Below are positions 8,290 to 16,205 of a DNA stretch of 20,596 bases, in pieces; the stretch's first letter is position 1; each line of letters starts with the position of its first letter. Origin of the DNA: Deltaproteobacteria bacterium (GTDB lineage Bacteria; Myxococcota_A; UBA9042; DTJE01); the NCBI GenBank assembly GCA_013151875.1, contig JAADHL010000361.1, positions 1-20,596 on the forward strand. The letters are read 5' to 3'. A program made the position numbers and the translations under genes. The notes beneath the pieces were generated by a model, which was not told where the DNA came from, ran no database searches, and worked only from the letters and a program-made list of their open reading frames with translations.

Positions 8290-8913
8290 TTGTCCATTTC
8301 GGATGCCATACAGTTCCTGACCCAGACCCACGAATGGGTTACCCTCTTGATCCTGTTCTGGTCCGCCGTGATCGAATATCTGTTTCCTCCTTTTCCGGGC
8401 GACACGGTCACGCTGGCGGGGGCGGTCCTGGTGACGGCGTTCGGCTATCCGTTTTCCGCGGTGTTTCTGGCGGTGCTGGCTGGCAGCCTGGCGGGGGCGG
8501 CCGCTGATTTCTGGATAGGCGTGGCGGTTCGGCATGGGTCGGATTCCAGGGTCATGCGTCTGAGTATCGTGCGTCGGGCCGCGCGTGGGGCGGATCGCGC
8601 CGTGCATGCTTTTTCACGTCACGGTGAGGCATATATCGTCGTCAACCGGTTTCTGCCCGGGATCCGGGCGTTCCTGTTCGTGGCGGCGGGCATGGCGGGC
8701 ATGCGGTTCGGCCGCGTGATGTTGTTCGCGGCCATAAGCGCGGCGGCATGGAACCTGCTGGTGATTGGCATTGGGATGGCCGTCGGCGCCAACATCGAGG
8801 ACATCGAGGCCATCTTCAAAGGTTACCAGACCGTGGCCTGGACGGGCCTTGGCGTGGTTGCGGTCGTGTTGCTTGTGCGTTGGTGGTTGCGGCGAAGAAA
8901 GGGTGCGCGCTGA
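8290..8913 (+). CDS. DedA family membrane protein
   Basis: DedA (SNARE-associated/VTT) proteins are inner-membrane transporters; characterised members flip polyprenyl phosphate or phospholipid carriers and support envelope homeostasis. The 207-residue product shows the first re-entrant region with the acidic motif (IEYLFPPFPGDTVTLAG, about 28-44) and the second signature VNRFLPGIRAFLFVAAGMAG (118-137), which contains the conserved FLPGIR arginine. A C-terminal helix ends in RWWLRRRKGAR, an inside-positive tail. The start is TTG at 8290; no in-frame ATG or GTG was found upstream or before the first helix. It lies 21 bases ahead of the phosphoesterase gene and heads a likely three-gene operon. 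The lipid carried cannot be read from sequence. Confidence 0.88.
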   Translation: MSISDAIQFLTQTHEWVTLLILFWSAVIEYLFPPFPGDTVTLAGAVLVTAFGYPFSAVFLAVLAGSLAGAAADFWIGVAVRHGSDSRVMRLSIVRRAARGADRAVHAFSRHGEAYIVVNRFLPGIRAFLFVAAGMAGMRFGRVMLFAAISAAAWNLLVIGIGMAVGANIEDIEAIFKGYQTVAWTGLGVVAVVLLVRWWLRRRKGAR

Positions 8914-8934
8914 GACGCCCGGCGGGAAAGGGTT

Positions 8935-10113
8935 ATGTCTGTATGGAATCCCTACGTGTTCCCCGTGGTCGTGCTGGCCCTGTGGGCGGGGCTGCACGTT
9001 TACGCCTGGTTCAGGATCAGATGGACCGTGAAGGCCGGCCCAGCAATGGGGAATTCGATAGCGATCGTGCTGATCCTGCTGGCCTGCCTGTATCCCTTTG
9101 GTCGTTTTCTGGTGGACCGGTTGGACGCCAGGTCCGGCCTCCTGGTGTTATGGCCCGGGTCCGTGTATCTGGGGTTCTTTCTTACAGCGACGACGATCAT
9201 GCTGGTCTTTGACGGCGGCTTTTCGCTGCCCTGCCTGGTCCTGCGCAGGCTGGGGGTCCTCGGGAGGCGCGCTGCGGCCCTTGCGGAAACATTCGGGCGC
9301 GTCGCACTGCCCGTGGCCGGCGCTGTTTCGGTTGTCTTGTGCGTCATGGGCGTCATGAACGTGTTCGAGTCCCCCCCTGTCACCAGGATCGAAAAGGTGA
9401 TGCCCGGCCTGCCGCCCCAACTGGATGGGTTCAGGCTGGTTCAGGTCTCGGACATCCACGCCGGGTACCTGGCGGGAGCCGAGAACCTCGACAAAGTGGC
9501 TGCCCGGGTCAAGGAACTGGACGCCGACCTGGTGGTTGTCACCGGCGACCTAGTGGACGACCCCATGGGTGGGGACGGTACGGCCATCAGGGAGATCGCG
9601 TCCCTACCCGCGCGTTATGGGGTGCTTGCCGTGACCGGGAACCATGAATACCGAACCGGGGCCGAGAACACGGTGTACAACATGAGGCGCAACGGACTAA
9701 CCCTGCTGAGACAGGAAAACAGGGTGATAGCCGGTGGACTTGTAGTGGCCGGCGTGGACGACATGGATTTCCTGGGTGGTCTGTTGGGCACGGCCCCGGC
9801 CTTACTCAAGGCCCTTCAGGGTGCGCCCGCGAACCTGCCGGTGGTCCTGCTGTCCCACAGACCCGTGAAATGGGACGTTGCCGCCCACGCGGGAGTGGAC
9901 CTAATGCTGTGCGGTCACACCCATGGCGGACAAGTGTTTCCGCTGCACCTCGTTTTGAAGAGGATCTACGATGGTTTCCTGTCGGGCCGCTATGAGATAG
10001 GCGGCATGACCCTGTACGTGAACAATGGAGTCGGTTTCTGGGGGCCGCCCATGCGAATCATGGCCGACCCGGAAGTACTCCTGGTAACACTGAGGAGTAC
10101 AGGTGGGAAGTGA
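8935..10113 (+). CDS. membrane-anchored calcineurin-like metallophosphoesterase
   Basis: This is a 392-residue protein with four predicted N-terminal membrane helices (about 9-25, 40-58, 68-92, 123-143) and a C-terminal metallophosphoesterase domain. The metal-binding motifs appear in order: VQVSDIHAG (169-177, Asp173 and His175), VVTGDLVD (201-208), VTGNHEYRTG (233-242), LLSHRP (305-310) and LCGHTHGGQVFP (325-336). The set is complete, so the enzyme should be active with two metals. It resembles the YaeI/YkuE group, some of which act on lipid or nucleotide phosphates; the substrate here is unknown. Basic residues in the loops after helix 1 and helix 3 suggest the catalytic domain lies in the periplasm. 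The ATG follows a GGGAAAGGG ribosome site. The 3' end abuts the flippase gene. Confidence 0.9.
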   Translation: MSVWNPYVFPVVVLALWAGLHVYAWFRIRWTVKAGPAMGNSIAIVLILLACLYPFGRFLVDRLDARSGLLVLWPGSVYLGFFLTATTIMLVFDGGFSLPCLVLRRLGVLGRRAAALAETFGRVALPVAGAVSVVLCVMGVMNVFESPPVTRIEKVMPGLPPQLDGFRLVQVSDIHAGYLAGAENLDKVAARVKELDADLVVVTGDLVDDPMGGDGTAIREIASLPARYGVLAVTGNHEYRTGAENTVYNMRRNGLTLLRQENRVIAGGLVVAGVDDMDFLGGLLGTAPALLKALQGAPANLPVVLLSHRPVKWDVAAHAGVDLMLCGHTHGGQVFPLHLVLKRIYDGFLSGRYEIGGMTLYVNNGVGFWGPPMRIMADPEVLLVTLRSTGGK

Positions 10114-10120
10114 ACCCGGC

Positions 10121-11671
10121 ATGAATGAAGGCAACGAAACCGGCCGTCGCATCCGATCCCGCGACGTAATGATGAACGCCGTGACCAGTTACGGCGGGAA
10201 CGTAATCGATATCGCAGTGTTCCTGGTTCTGCTGCCCTTCATCATCAACACGGTGGGCACCCAGGACTACGGCCTCTGGTCTTTGGTGTGGGCAATCGTC
10301 AGCGTGCTGGCGATGATGGACCTGGGATTCAGCCAGTCAGTGGTCAAGTTCGTGGCTGATGCAAGGGGCCGCGACGACGACGACCGCCAGAGGACGGTGG
10401 TATGCACCCTCTTCTGGGTCTTTGTGGCACAGATGGCGGCCATCATGGTCCTGGTTGGGCTGGCCGCCCTGTTTTTCGAGGACATCTTCAACGTGCCGGC
10501 CGACAAGGTGGACACCGCACGGCAGGTGCTGCTGATCGTGGGCGGAGGCTTTGCCGTAGGCGTGCCGTTCGGCATGTTCAGGGGGGTGCTCACCGGCCAC
10601 CAGAAACAATGGGCGCCGAACATCTACAAGATTCTTGCCACCATCACCTACTCGGCCCTTGTGCTGGTCCTGCTGAGGGTGTGGCCCGGTCTGCGGACCC
10701 TTGCCTTCCTGAACCTGACCATCACCATCGGGCCCCTGCTGGCCACGGCGATTCACGCGCGTCGCGCCATCCCGTTTCTGAGCCTGAGCCCCCGTTACTT
10801 CGATCGTTCGGTGTTGGGCGAGATATGGTCCCATTCCTTCTATTTCATGCTGATCAATGTCTCGGGTCTGATCTACACGCGGGTGGACACCTTCATCATA
10901 CAGGCGGCCCTGGACCTGACCGCGGTGGCTGTGTATTCCCTTGCCATGCGGGTCAGCGACCAGGTCCAGAACCTCACTCTGCACGTGGCGCGCATCCTGA
11001 CCCCGGTCGTGGCCCAACTACACGGGGCCAACGACGAGGAGCGCCTGCTGAAGGTGTGGCTGAAGGGGACCAAGATCGCGGTGGCCCTCGCCGCGCCCCT
11101 GGTCGTGGGTTGCATGGCCCTCGCCCGTCCCCTGGTGGTCAACTGGACAAACAATGATTTTCTGGGTTCCGCGCCGGTACTTCAGATCCTGCTGGCCGCG
11201 GTCTTCGTCAATGTTGTCCACAGCAATTCCCACATCCTGCTGAGCATGCGCGGAAGGCAGCGTTTCCTGGCGTTCGTGCTGCTGGCTGCGCAGGCCGTGA
11301 ACGCCGGTCTCTCGATTTTGCTGGTGGGCAGGTGGGGGATCCTGGGCGTGGCCGCCGCGACCCTGGCTGCAAACCTGCCTTTCCAGGTCCTGCTGGTTCA
11401 GTTGAGGCTGAAAAAACTGTACGACCTGTCCCTGGCCGCTTTTTATGGTCGGACGGTTCTACCCAGCCTGCTGCCTTTGGCGGTCATGCTGGCCGTCTTC
11501 TGGGGTTGGGAGCGGGTGCATGCGGTTTCCAGCCTGGTGGAGGTGGGCGTCGTGGAGGCGGTCGGCGTGCTGATTTTCTGGGCCGTTTTCTGGAAGACCG
11601 GACTGGATGGCGACGAACGCGAGCAGATAGCCGCGCAGTTCAGGGGCCTGATGCACCGTGACCGTAAATAG
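10121..11671 (+). CDS. Wzx-like lipid-linked oligosaccharide flippase (MOP superfamily)
   Basis: This is a polysaccharide biosynthesis-type membrane protein of about 516 residues with 12 to 14 hydrophobic helices. The N-terminal pattern, a first helix containing NVIDIAVFLVLLPFIINTVG followed by QDYGLWSLVWAI and a short DLGFSQSVVKFVAD segment, is characteristic of Wzx/RfbX-type flippases of the MATE/MOP group. These flip undecaprenyl-linked glycan units across the inner membrane. The frame also opens at a GTG at 10103, with GAGGAG five bases upstream and an 11-base overlap with the phosphoesterase gene. I favour the ATG at 10121, seven bases after that gene's stop, but both are possible. It ends 68 bases from the convergent GT2 gene, the last gene of the sugar operon, so both groups may serve one glycan. 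Exact cargo is not readable. Confidence 0.85.
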   Translation: MNEGNETGRRIRSRDVMMNAVTSYGGNVIDIAVFLVLLPFIINTVGTQDYGLWSLVWAIVSVLAMMDLGFSQSVVKFVADARGRDDDDRQRTVVCTLFWVFVAQMAAIMVLVGLAALFFEDIFNVPADKVDTARQVLLIVGGGFAVGVPFGMFRGVLTGHQKQWAPNIYKILATITYSALVLVLLRVWPGLRTLAFLNLTITIGPLLATAIHARRAIPFLSLSPRYFDRSVLGEIWSHSFYFMLINVSGLIYTRVDTFIIQAALDLTAVAVYSLAMRVSDQVQNLTLHVARILTPVVAQLHGANDEERLLKVWLKGTKIAVALAAPLVVGCMALARPLVVNWTNNDFLGSAPVLQILLAAVFVNVVHSNSHILLSMRGRQRFLAFVLLAAQAVNAGLSILLVGRWGILGVAAATLAANLPFQVLLVQLRLKKLYDLSLAAFYGRTVLPSLLPLAVMLAVFWGWERVHAVSSLVEVGVVEAVGVLIFWAVFWKTGLDGDEREQIAAQFRGLMHRDRK

Positions 11672-11739
11672 TGGTCGTCCACCGGTGGCGCTCAGGTCTG
11701 ATCCGGCTGATCCTGTCGAAGAGCCTTGGACCCATGCTG

Positions 11740-12702
11740 TCAGATGTCTTCTTCCGTAAGCCCGAGGCGGTCGGCCAGATCCCACAAAGGCCCGGCGATG
11801 CGTGAGCCCAGGCGGCGGGAGGCCATATCGAGGCAGGCGACGTACACGTCCCGACGCATCCGTTTGCGGTAGTGGCGCAGCCACTTGACCATGTAGAGGT
11901 AGCAGCGTGTCTTGTCGCGTGCGGACAGGGGGGACCTGTCAATGGCCTTGCAGTATTCCCAGAAGGCCCGCCATTCCGGGAACGTGATGGCATTGGCGCG
12001 GCTCGCGTCGAACCATGCGGCCCTTTCCTGCTGACTGACATGCCTGCGCACCGACCTGTCAGGGTGTTCGCGCGACAGAAACAGGGGCTCCGGGTGCTCG
12101 AAAAACCTGCCGCGGAAAGCCAGCTCGGACAGGGTGACGCGGTCCCCGACCGGGTAGGTCCCGTGCAACTGAGTCTGCGCCAGCACATCCCTGCGGTTCA
12201 GCCCGAAGAACTCGAAGCAGTTGTTCTTTACGAACAGGAGGTCGAAAAATCTCTTGCATGGGTCGGGGGCGGATGTGTTCGGGCGGTAATCATAGTCCTC
12301 TACCTTGTTCCCGCGTTGGTCCACTATTCGGACCCTGGTATGGGCCAGGACCACGCTCGGGTCTGAATCAAGGGCCTCCACGCAGCGCGCCAGGAACTCG
12401 GGTTCGGTCATGTCGTCGTGCGCGGCCCAGCGAAAGTACTCGCCCCGGGCCTCGTGGAACGTCCTGTTGTAATTGGGAGCCGCGCCCAGGTTGCGCTCGT
12501 TGCGCAGGTATCGGATCCGTCCGTCCCTGGCGGCGTAGTCGCGGCAGATTTCCTCGGTGCGGTCCGTGGATGCGTTGTCCGATATGATCAACTCTATGTT
12601 GGAGTAATACTCGGCCAGAATGGAACGGATCGCATCCTCGACGAAGTTTTCGCCGTTGTAGACGGGCAGGCCGATGGATACCCGCGGAGGCTTGCGTCTC
12701 AT
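11740..12702 (-). CDS. family 2 (GT-A) glycosyltransferase
   Basis: This 320-residue inverting sugar transferase opens with VSIGLPVYNGENFVEDAIRS (8-27) and continues with the nucleotide-binding strand LIISDNASTDRTEEIC (38-53). The metal-binding DXD equivalent is AAHDDM (93-98). About 190 residues follow the nucleotide-binding domain; they are mostly helical and presumably bind the acceptor. No membrane helices are visible. It is the last gene of the minus-strand sugar operon, 14 bases after the upstream methyltransferase gene, with AAGGA ahead of its ATG. By position it probably transfers the sugar made by the operon onto a lipid-linked glycan, which is inference. Confidence 0.88.
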   Translation of the reverse strand: MRRKPPRVSIGLPVYNGENFVEDAIRSILAEYYSNIELIISDNASTDRTEEICRDYAARDGRIRYLRNERNLGAAPNYNRTFHEARGEYFRWAAHDDMTEPEFLARCVEALDSDPSVVLAHTRVRIVDQRGNKVEDYDYRPNTSAPDPCKRFFDLLFVKNNCFEFFGLNRRDVLAQTQLHGTYPVGDRVTLSELAFRGRFFEHPEPLFLSREHPDRSVRRHVSQQERAAWFDASRANAITFPEWRAFWEYCKAIDRSPLSARDKTRCYLYMVKWLRHYRKRMRRDVYVACLDMASRRLGSRIAGPLWDLADRLGLTEEDI

Positions 12703-12716
12703 GACACCGTCATTCC

Positions 12717-13925
12717 TTATCGTATCCGCCGGGTGACGGACACTACCTCAATGTTGTTCAGACCCATTTCACCCAACAGGGATTGTACCTCATCCAGGTA
12801 TACGGGATTCATCAGGATCACCTTGTCCACGGGATCCCGGATCAGGGACCTGGGGGTCACTATCGGATGCCCCGACCCAGCCATGAAATGGCCGGCGCGG
12901 TGAGGGTTGATGTCCACCACGCAGCGGACCTCGTCCCCGATACCGAGGGACGTCAGGAAGGCCACGCCCTTGGACCCCGATCCCCAGACCGCGACCGCCC
13001 GCCCTTCCACTTTCCATCCGGCGAGCCGCCCGCGCCAGGAATCCATGAGGCGCGGCGCCCTTTCCCGGAAACCAGCGACATCGGCGGCAATGCGCCGGAC
13101 CTCATCGGCATGCGTCGCTGGGGCCTTGACATGCGCGGAACCCGGTGTCGCCTCCAGCATCAGGTACTGTCCACCGTAGTCGGATTCCAGGTCCTGGACC
13201 TCGAATCCAGACCGCTGGAACAGGCCGCACAGAGATGCCTTGTCAAAGTACGAGCAGTGTTCGTAGTAGAGGTCCCAGAAGGCTGCCTCGTCCAGGATCC
13301 GTCGCATGTCCGGGACCTGAAAGAACACGACCACGTCCCTCCTGTCACCCAGTGACGCACGGACCATCCGAACGAAGTCAGCGGCCCGAGGGATGTGCTC
13401 CAGGGTCATCTTGCATACGATGAAATCGCCGCTTTCGGGCGCGTTTTCAGCAGTGTAGAATTCGCGGATGAATTTGATTCGGTCGCGGGCGGGACTGGTA
13501 TTCCGTTCGGGCACGTAGGCCGGGTCGAACCCGATTCCCCGGTTGCCGCCGATCTCGCACAGCGCGTTCAGGAAATCCCCCTTGCCGCAGCCTATCTCGA
13601 TGATCTCGCGGCCGCGCAGGTCGTGACGTTCGACCAGCCGGCGGGCCAGTTCACCCTGCCACCGGCTGAACACGGGCGAAAAACCCTGGGTCTCCTCGCA
13701 ACGCGACGAGTACTCGGTCAGTGTTGGATCAAAGGCGGTGTTGTGGATGAAACCGCAGGAATGGCAGAAACCCAGGGCCAGCGTGCCCGTGGCAAGTTCC
13801 CGGGCCTCGCGCCTGGAAGAAAGCTGAAGCGTGCTGTTCACCGGCACGCCCGCGACCCTGTAAAAGACGTCAACGCCCCCAAGACCGCAGCCTGGGCACG
13901 TGATCGGCGCCGAATCGCCTCTCAT
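12717..13925 (-). CDS. class I SAM-dependent C-methyltransferase-type protein (second copy)
   Basis: This 402-residue protein has the three-part build of sugar C-methyltransferases. An N-terminal zinc-binding module carries two CxxC pairs (Cys10/13 and Cys54/57). A SAM-binding Rossmann domain starts at IIEIGCGKGDFL (108-119). A C-terminal nucleotide-binding-like domain contains VAVWGSGSKGVAF (311-323). The block LYYEHCSYF (219-227) corresponds to the catalytic Tyr/His region of the family, and here it has Glu-His. It is a diverged paralogue of the neighbouring upstream gene with low identity apart from these motifs. The HGG segment conserved in that neighbour is replaced by GGQYLML. Its ATG overlaps the stop of the upstream gene (ATGA at 13925-13922), so the two are probably translated together. 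C-, O- or N-methylation cannot be separated by eye. Confidence 0.85.
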   Translation of the reverse strand: MRGDSAPITCPGCGLGGVDVFYRVAGVPVNSTLQLSSRREARELATGTLALGFCHSCGFIHNTAFDPTLTEYSSRCEETQGFSPVFSRWQGELARRLVERHDLRGREIIEIGCGKGDFLNALCEIGGNRGIGFDPAYVPERNTSPARDRIKFIREFYTAENAPESGDFIVCKMTLEHIPRAADFVRMVRASLGDRRDVVVFFQVPDMRRILDEAAFWDLYYEHCSYFDKASLCGLFQRSGFEVQDLESDYGGQYLMLEATPGSAHVKAPATHADEVRRIAADVAGFRERAPRLMDSWRGRLAGWKVEGRAVAVWGSGSKGVAFLTSLGIGDEVRCVVDINPHRAGHFMAGSGHPIVTPRSLIRDPVDKVILMNPVYLDEVQSLLGEMGLNNIEVVSVTRRIR

Positions 13926-15172
13926 CCAATGATCTCGACCTGGGGAATCGGGATGATGAACCTGCCGCCCAACTGGCGGTATTCATCCTGCTGGTGGATG
14001 ATCTCGTCCGCGAAGTTCCACGCCAGCACCAGGAGGTAGTCGGGACGGTCCTCGAGCAGTTTTTCCGGGGACAGGATGGGCAGGTGGTTCCCACCCATGT
14101 ACCGACCGTGCTTGACCGTGTTGAGGTCCACCACGTAGTCCAGCAGTTCGCGGTCGATTCCGCAAAAGGAAAGCATGGTGCACGCCTTGGCAGCGGCCCC
14201 GTACCCGGCAATCCTGGCGCCCGCCCCCTTGAGGCGTCGCAGGGTGGCCATGAGCTTGTCCCTAAGTCCCCGGACCCTGGCCGCGAAATCACGATAGAAA
14301 TCGAAAGTGTCGGCGGCCCGTCTCTGTTCCTCCGACAGGATGGTCCGAACCGCCTTGCTGGGGTCATCGTGTTTTTCCACGAACAGTCGCAGCGACCCCC
14401 CGTGGATCCGGACCTTCATGATGTCGTTCAGGTACAGGGAGTGGCGTCGGAACAGGCGGTCCAGGGCCGTGACGGAAAAATAGCACAGGTGCTGATGATA
14501 GATGGTGTCGAACTCGCGGTGATCGATCAGGTCCAGGAGGTAGGGGACCTCGATCACCGCCGTGCCGCTGTCCTTGAGGACAGTGTCGATCCCCTCCACG
14601 AACCCGTTCAGGTGGGGCACGTGGGCCAGCACGTTGTTGGCCAGGAACAGATCGGCGCGGCGGCCTTCCTTTTTCAGGTCGGCCGCGAGGTGCTTGGTGA
14701 AGAAGGCGTCCATGGTGTCGATCCCCGCCTCCCTGGCGATGTCGGCCTGGGCCTTTGCGGGGTCGATGCCCAGGACCGGGATGTCGTGGGCGACAAAGTT
14801 TCTGAGCATGTATCCGTCGTTGCTCGCCGCCTCTATAACAAGGCTGTCCGGTCCCAGGTCCAGGCCCTCGATCAGGCTGTTCGCGCTCTTTTCGAAATGG
14901 GCCAGCAGGCCCTTGGAAACCGAAGAATAATAGGGGTAGTCCTCGCAGAACAGGATGTCGGGGCGCACGGTTTCGGTGATCTGGACCAGCTTGCAGTCCG
15001 GGCAGAACACAGCCGTCAGGTCCGCCGTGATCTCTGGCGAATCCAACTGGTCGGCGGTCAGCAACCTGTCCGCCAGCGGCGTGTTTCCAAGGTCCAGAAA
15101 GGGCTTCAGTTCAGTGGATCCGCACGACCTGCAGCCCGTCACCGTTTCGCTGAATTTCTGTTGCGAGGGCAT
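13922..15172 (-). CDS. class I SAM-dependent sugar C-methyltransferase
   Basis: This 416-residue member of the TylCIII/TcaB9-type family adds a methyl group to a carbon of keto-deoxysugar nucleotides. The zinc module has Cys14/17 and Cys57/60, with the family pattern GNTPLADRLL (29-38). SAM motif I reads VIEAASNDGYML (112-123), the usual form of this group. The catalytic-region block is YHQHLCYFS (225-233), with Gln where Glu is common, followed by HGGSLRLFVE (257-266). The C-terminal domain has IAGYGAAAKACTML (321-334) and GNHLPILSPE (361-370). Length is normal. An AGGAGG site (15176-15181) directly follows the stop of the SDR gene and sits three bases before the ATG. The neighbouring cytidylyltransferase suggests that the substrate is CDP-linked. 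Confidence 0.88.
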   Translation of the reverse strand: MPSQQKFSETVTGCRSCGSTELKPFLDLGNTPLADRLLTADQLDSPEITADLTAVFCPDCKLVQITETVRPDILFCEDYPYYSSVSKGLLAHFEKSANSLIEGLDLGPDSLVIEAASNDGYMLRNFVAHDIPVLGIDPAKAQADIAREAGIDTMDAFFTKHLAADLKKEGRRADLFLANNVLAHVPHLNGFVEGIDTVLKDSGTAVIEVPYLLDLIDHREFDTIYHQHLCYFSVTALDRLFRRHSLYLNDIMKVRIHGGSLRLFVEKHDDPSKAVRTILSEEQRRAADTFDFYRDFAARVRGLRDKLMATLRRLKGAGARIAGYGAAAKACTMLSFCGIDRELLDYVVDLNTVKHGRYMGGNHLPILSPEKLLEDRPDYLLVLAWNFADEIIHQQDEYRQLGGRFIIPIPQVEIIG

Positions 15173-15181
15173 CGGCCTCCT

Positions 15182-16204
15182 CTATTTGTGGCGCAGGGAA
15201 TCGTCAATGACGCCCTGTGCAATCAGCATCCTCACGTGGTCCACGCGCTTGAAGCGCGGACCCTCGAACTCTTCCAGGGTGACGCCGACGTCGCCATAGG
15301 CGGCAACCAGTTCCCCGGCGCCCCTGGAAACATTCCATTGCGGCTGGTAGTCGGGCACCTCCCGGGTCACCCGGCTGAAATCGACCTGATAGTTGCGTTT
15401 GTCCGGTGATGCGCCCTCGGCGAACCCGACCCGCGATCCGGGAACCGCATCCTTCACTATGGTGGCCACGTCCCTGATGCGGTAATTTTCGCCGGGTGCG
15501 CCGATGTTGTAACAGCGGTCGTGCACACGTTCCACCGGCGCCTCGACGATGGCGGTGAAAGCCCGCGATATGTCCTCGATATGCACCAGGGGACGCAGGG
15601 GCGTTCCATCGCTCTTCAGGTGCACCTCTCCGGTCGTGAAGGCCCAGGCCGCCAGGTTGTTGACCACCAGGTCGAACCTCAGGCGAGGCGACAGGCCGTA
15701 GGCCGTTGCGTTCCTCAGATAGGTAGGGCTGAAGCCGTCGCCGGCCAGGTCCGAGATGTCCCGCTCGGCCAGGACCTTGGACTCGCCGTAAGGGGTGACT
15801 GGGTTGAGGTCCGATTCCTCGTCCAGCAGATCGTCTCCGGCGGCGCCGTAGTTCGCGCATGACGAGGAAAACAGAAAGCGCTTTACGCCCGCGGCCCTGC
15901 TCAATTCGGCCAGGCGCACGGAGGCCTCGTGGTTTATCTGGAATGTCAGCGTTGGATCCAGGTCCCCAAGCGGGTCGTTGGAGAGTCCGGCCAGGTGCAT
16001 GACCGCGTCGAACCCCTCAACGTCGGCCTTCTCGGCGTCCCTTACGTCCTTGCGCACCCAGGGCGCCTCCACTGGGTCGTCCCCGAACGTGCACCTCTCG
16101 AACAGGTCGCTGTCCAGGCCGTGGACCTCGTGGCCGCGGCGCAGCAGCATTGGGACCAGGACCACGCCGATGTATCCCTTGTGACCAGTGACCAGGATCT
16201 TCAT
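15182..16204 (-). CDS. NAD(P)-dependent nucleotide-sugar epimerase/reductase (extended SDR)
   Basis: This 340-residue extended short-chain dehydrogenase begins with MKILVTGHKGYIG, whose TGxxGYxG motif (6-13) binds NAD(P). It then has VMHLAG (68-73), SSSCANYG (113-120) carrying the active-site Ser region, and the catalytic pair Tyr139/Lys143 in PYGESK. RPLVHIEDISRAF (204-216) and YNIGAPGENYRI (232-243) are typical of nucleotide-sugar epimerases. It lacks the active-site pattern I would expect of a 4,6-dehydratase, so epimerase or 4-keto-reductase is likelier. The frame continues upstream to 16255, but the ATG at 16204, one base after the rfbF stop and behind GGGAGTGA, places the Rossmann motif at the N-terminus as usual. 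In this operon it should act on the CDP-sugar. Confidence 0.87.
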   Translation of the reverse strand: MKILVTGHKGYIGVVLVPMLLRRGHEVHGLDSDLFERCTFGDDPVEAPWVRKDVRDAEKADVEGFDAVMHLAGLSNDPLGDLDPTLTFQINHEASVRLAELSRAAGVKRFLFSSSCANYGAAGDDLLDEESDLNPVTPYGESKVLAERDISDLAGDGFSPTYLRNATAYGLSPRLRFDLVVNNLAAWAFTTGEVHLKSDGTPLRPLVHIEDISRAFTAIVEAPVERVHDRCYNIGAPGENYRIRDVATIVKDAVPGSRVGFAEGASPDKRNYQVDFSRVTREVPDYQPQWNVSRGAGELVAAYGDVGVTLEEFEGPRFKRVDHVRMLIAQGVIDDSLRHK

Positions 16205-16205
16205 G

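Noticed and set aside
11672..11739. Convergent gap with the palindrome CCACCGGTGG (11679-11688)
   Set aside because: No stem with loop and T run was found for either strand, so I could not support a terminator or regulatory site.
13994..15409. Plus-strand open frame of 471 codons
   Set aside because: It lies antisense to the methyltransferase and SDR genes, whose motifs and overlaps are clear; it has no motifs of its own.
15182..16204. SDR gene as the missing CDP-glucose 4,6-dehydratase
   Set aside because: It lacks the N-terminal TGHTGFKG-type pattern of RfbG and has an epimerase-like SSSCANYG region. I keep epimerase/reductase as the call, though an assay would be needed to exclude it.
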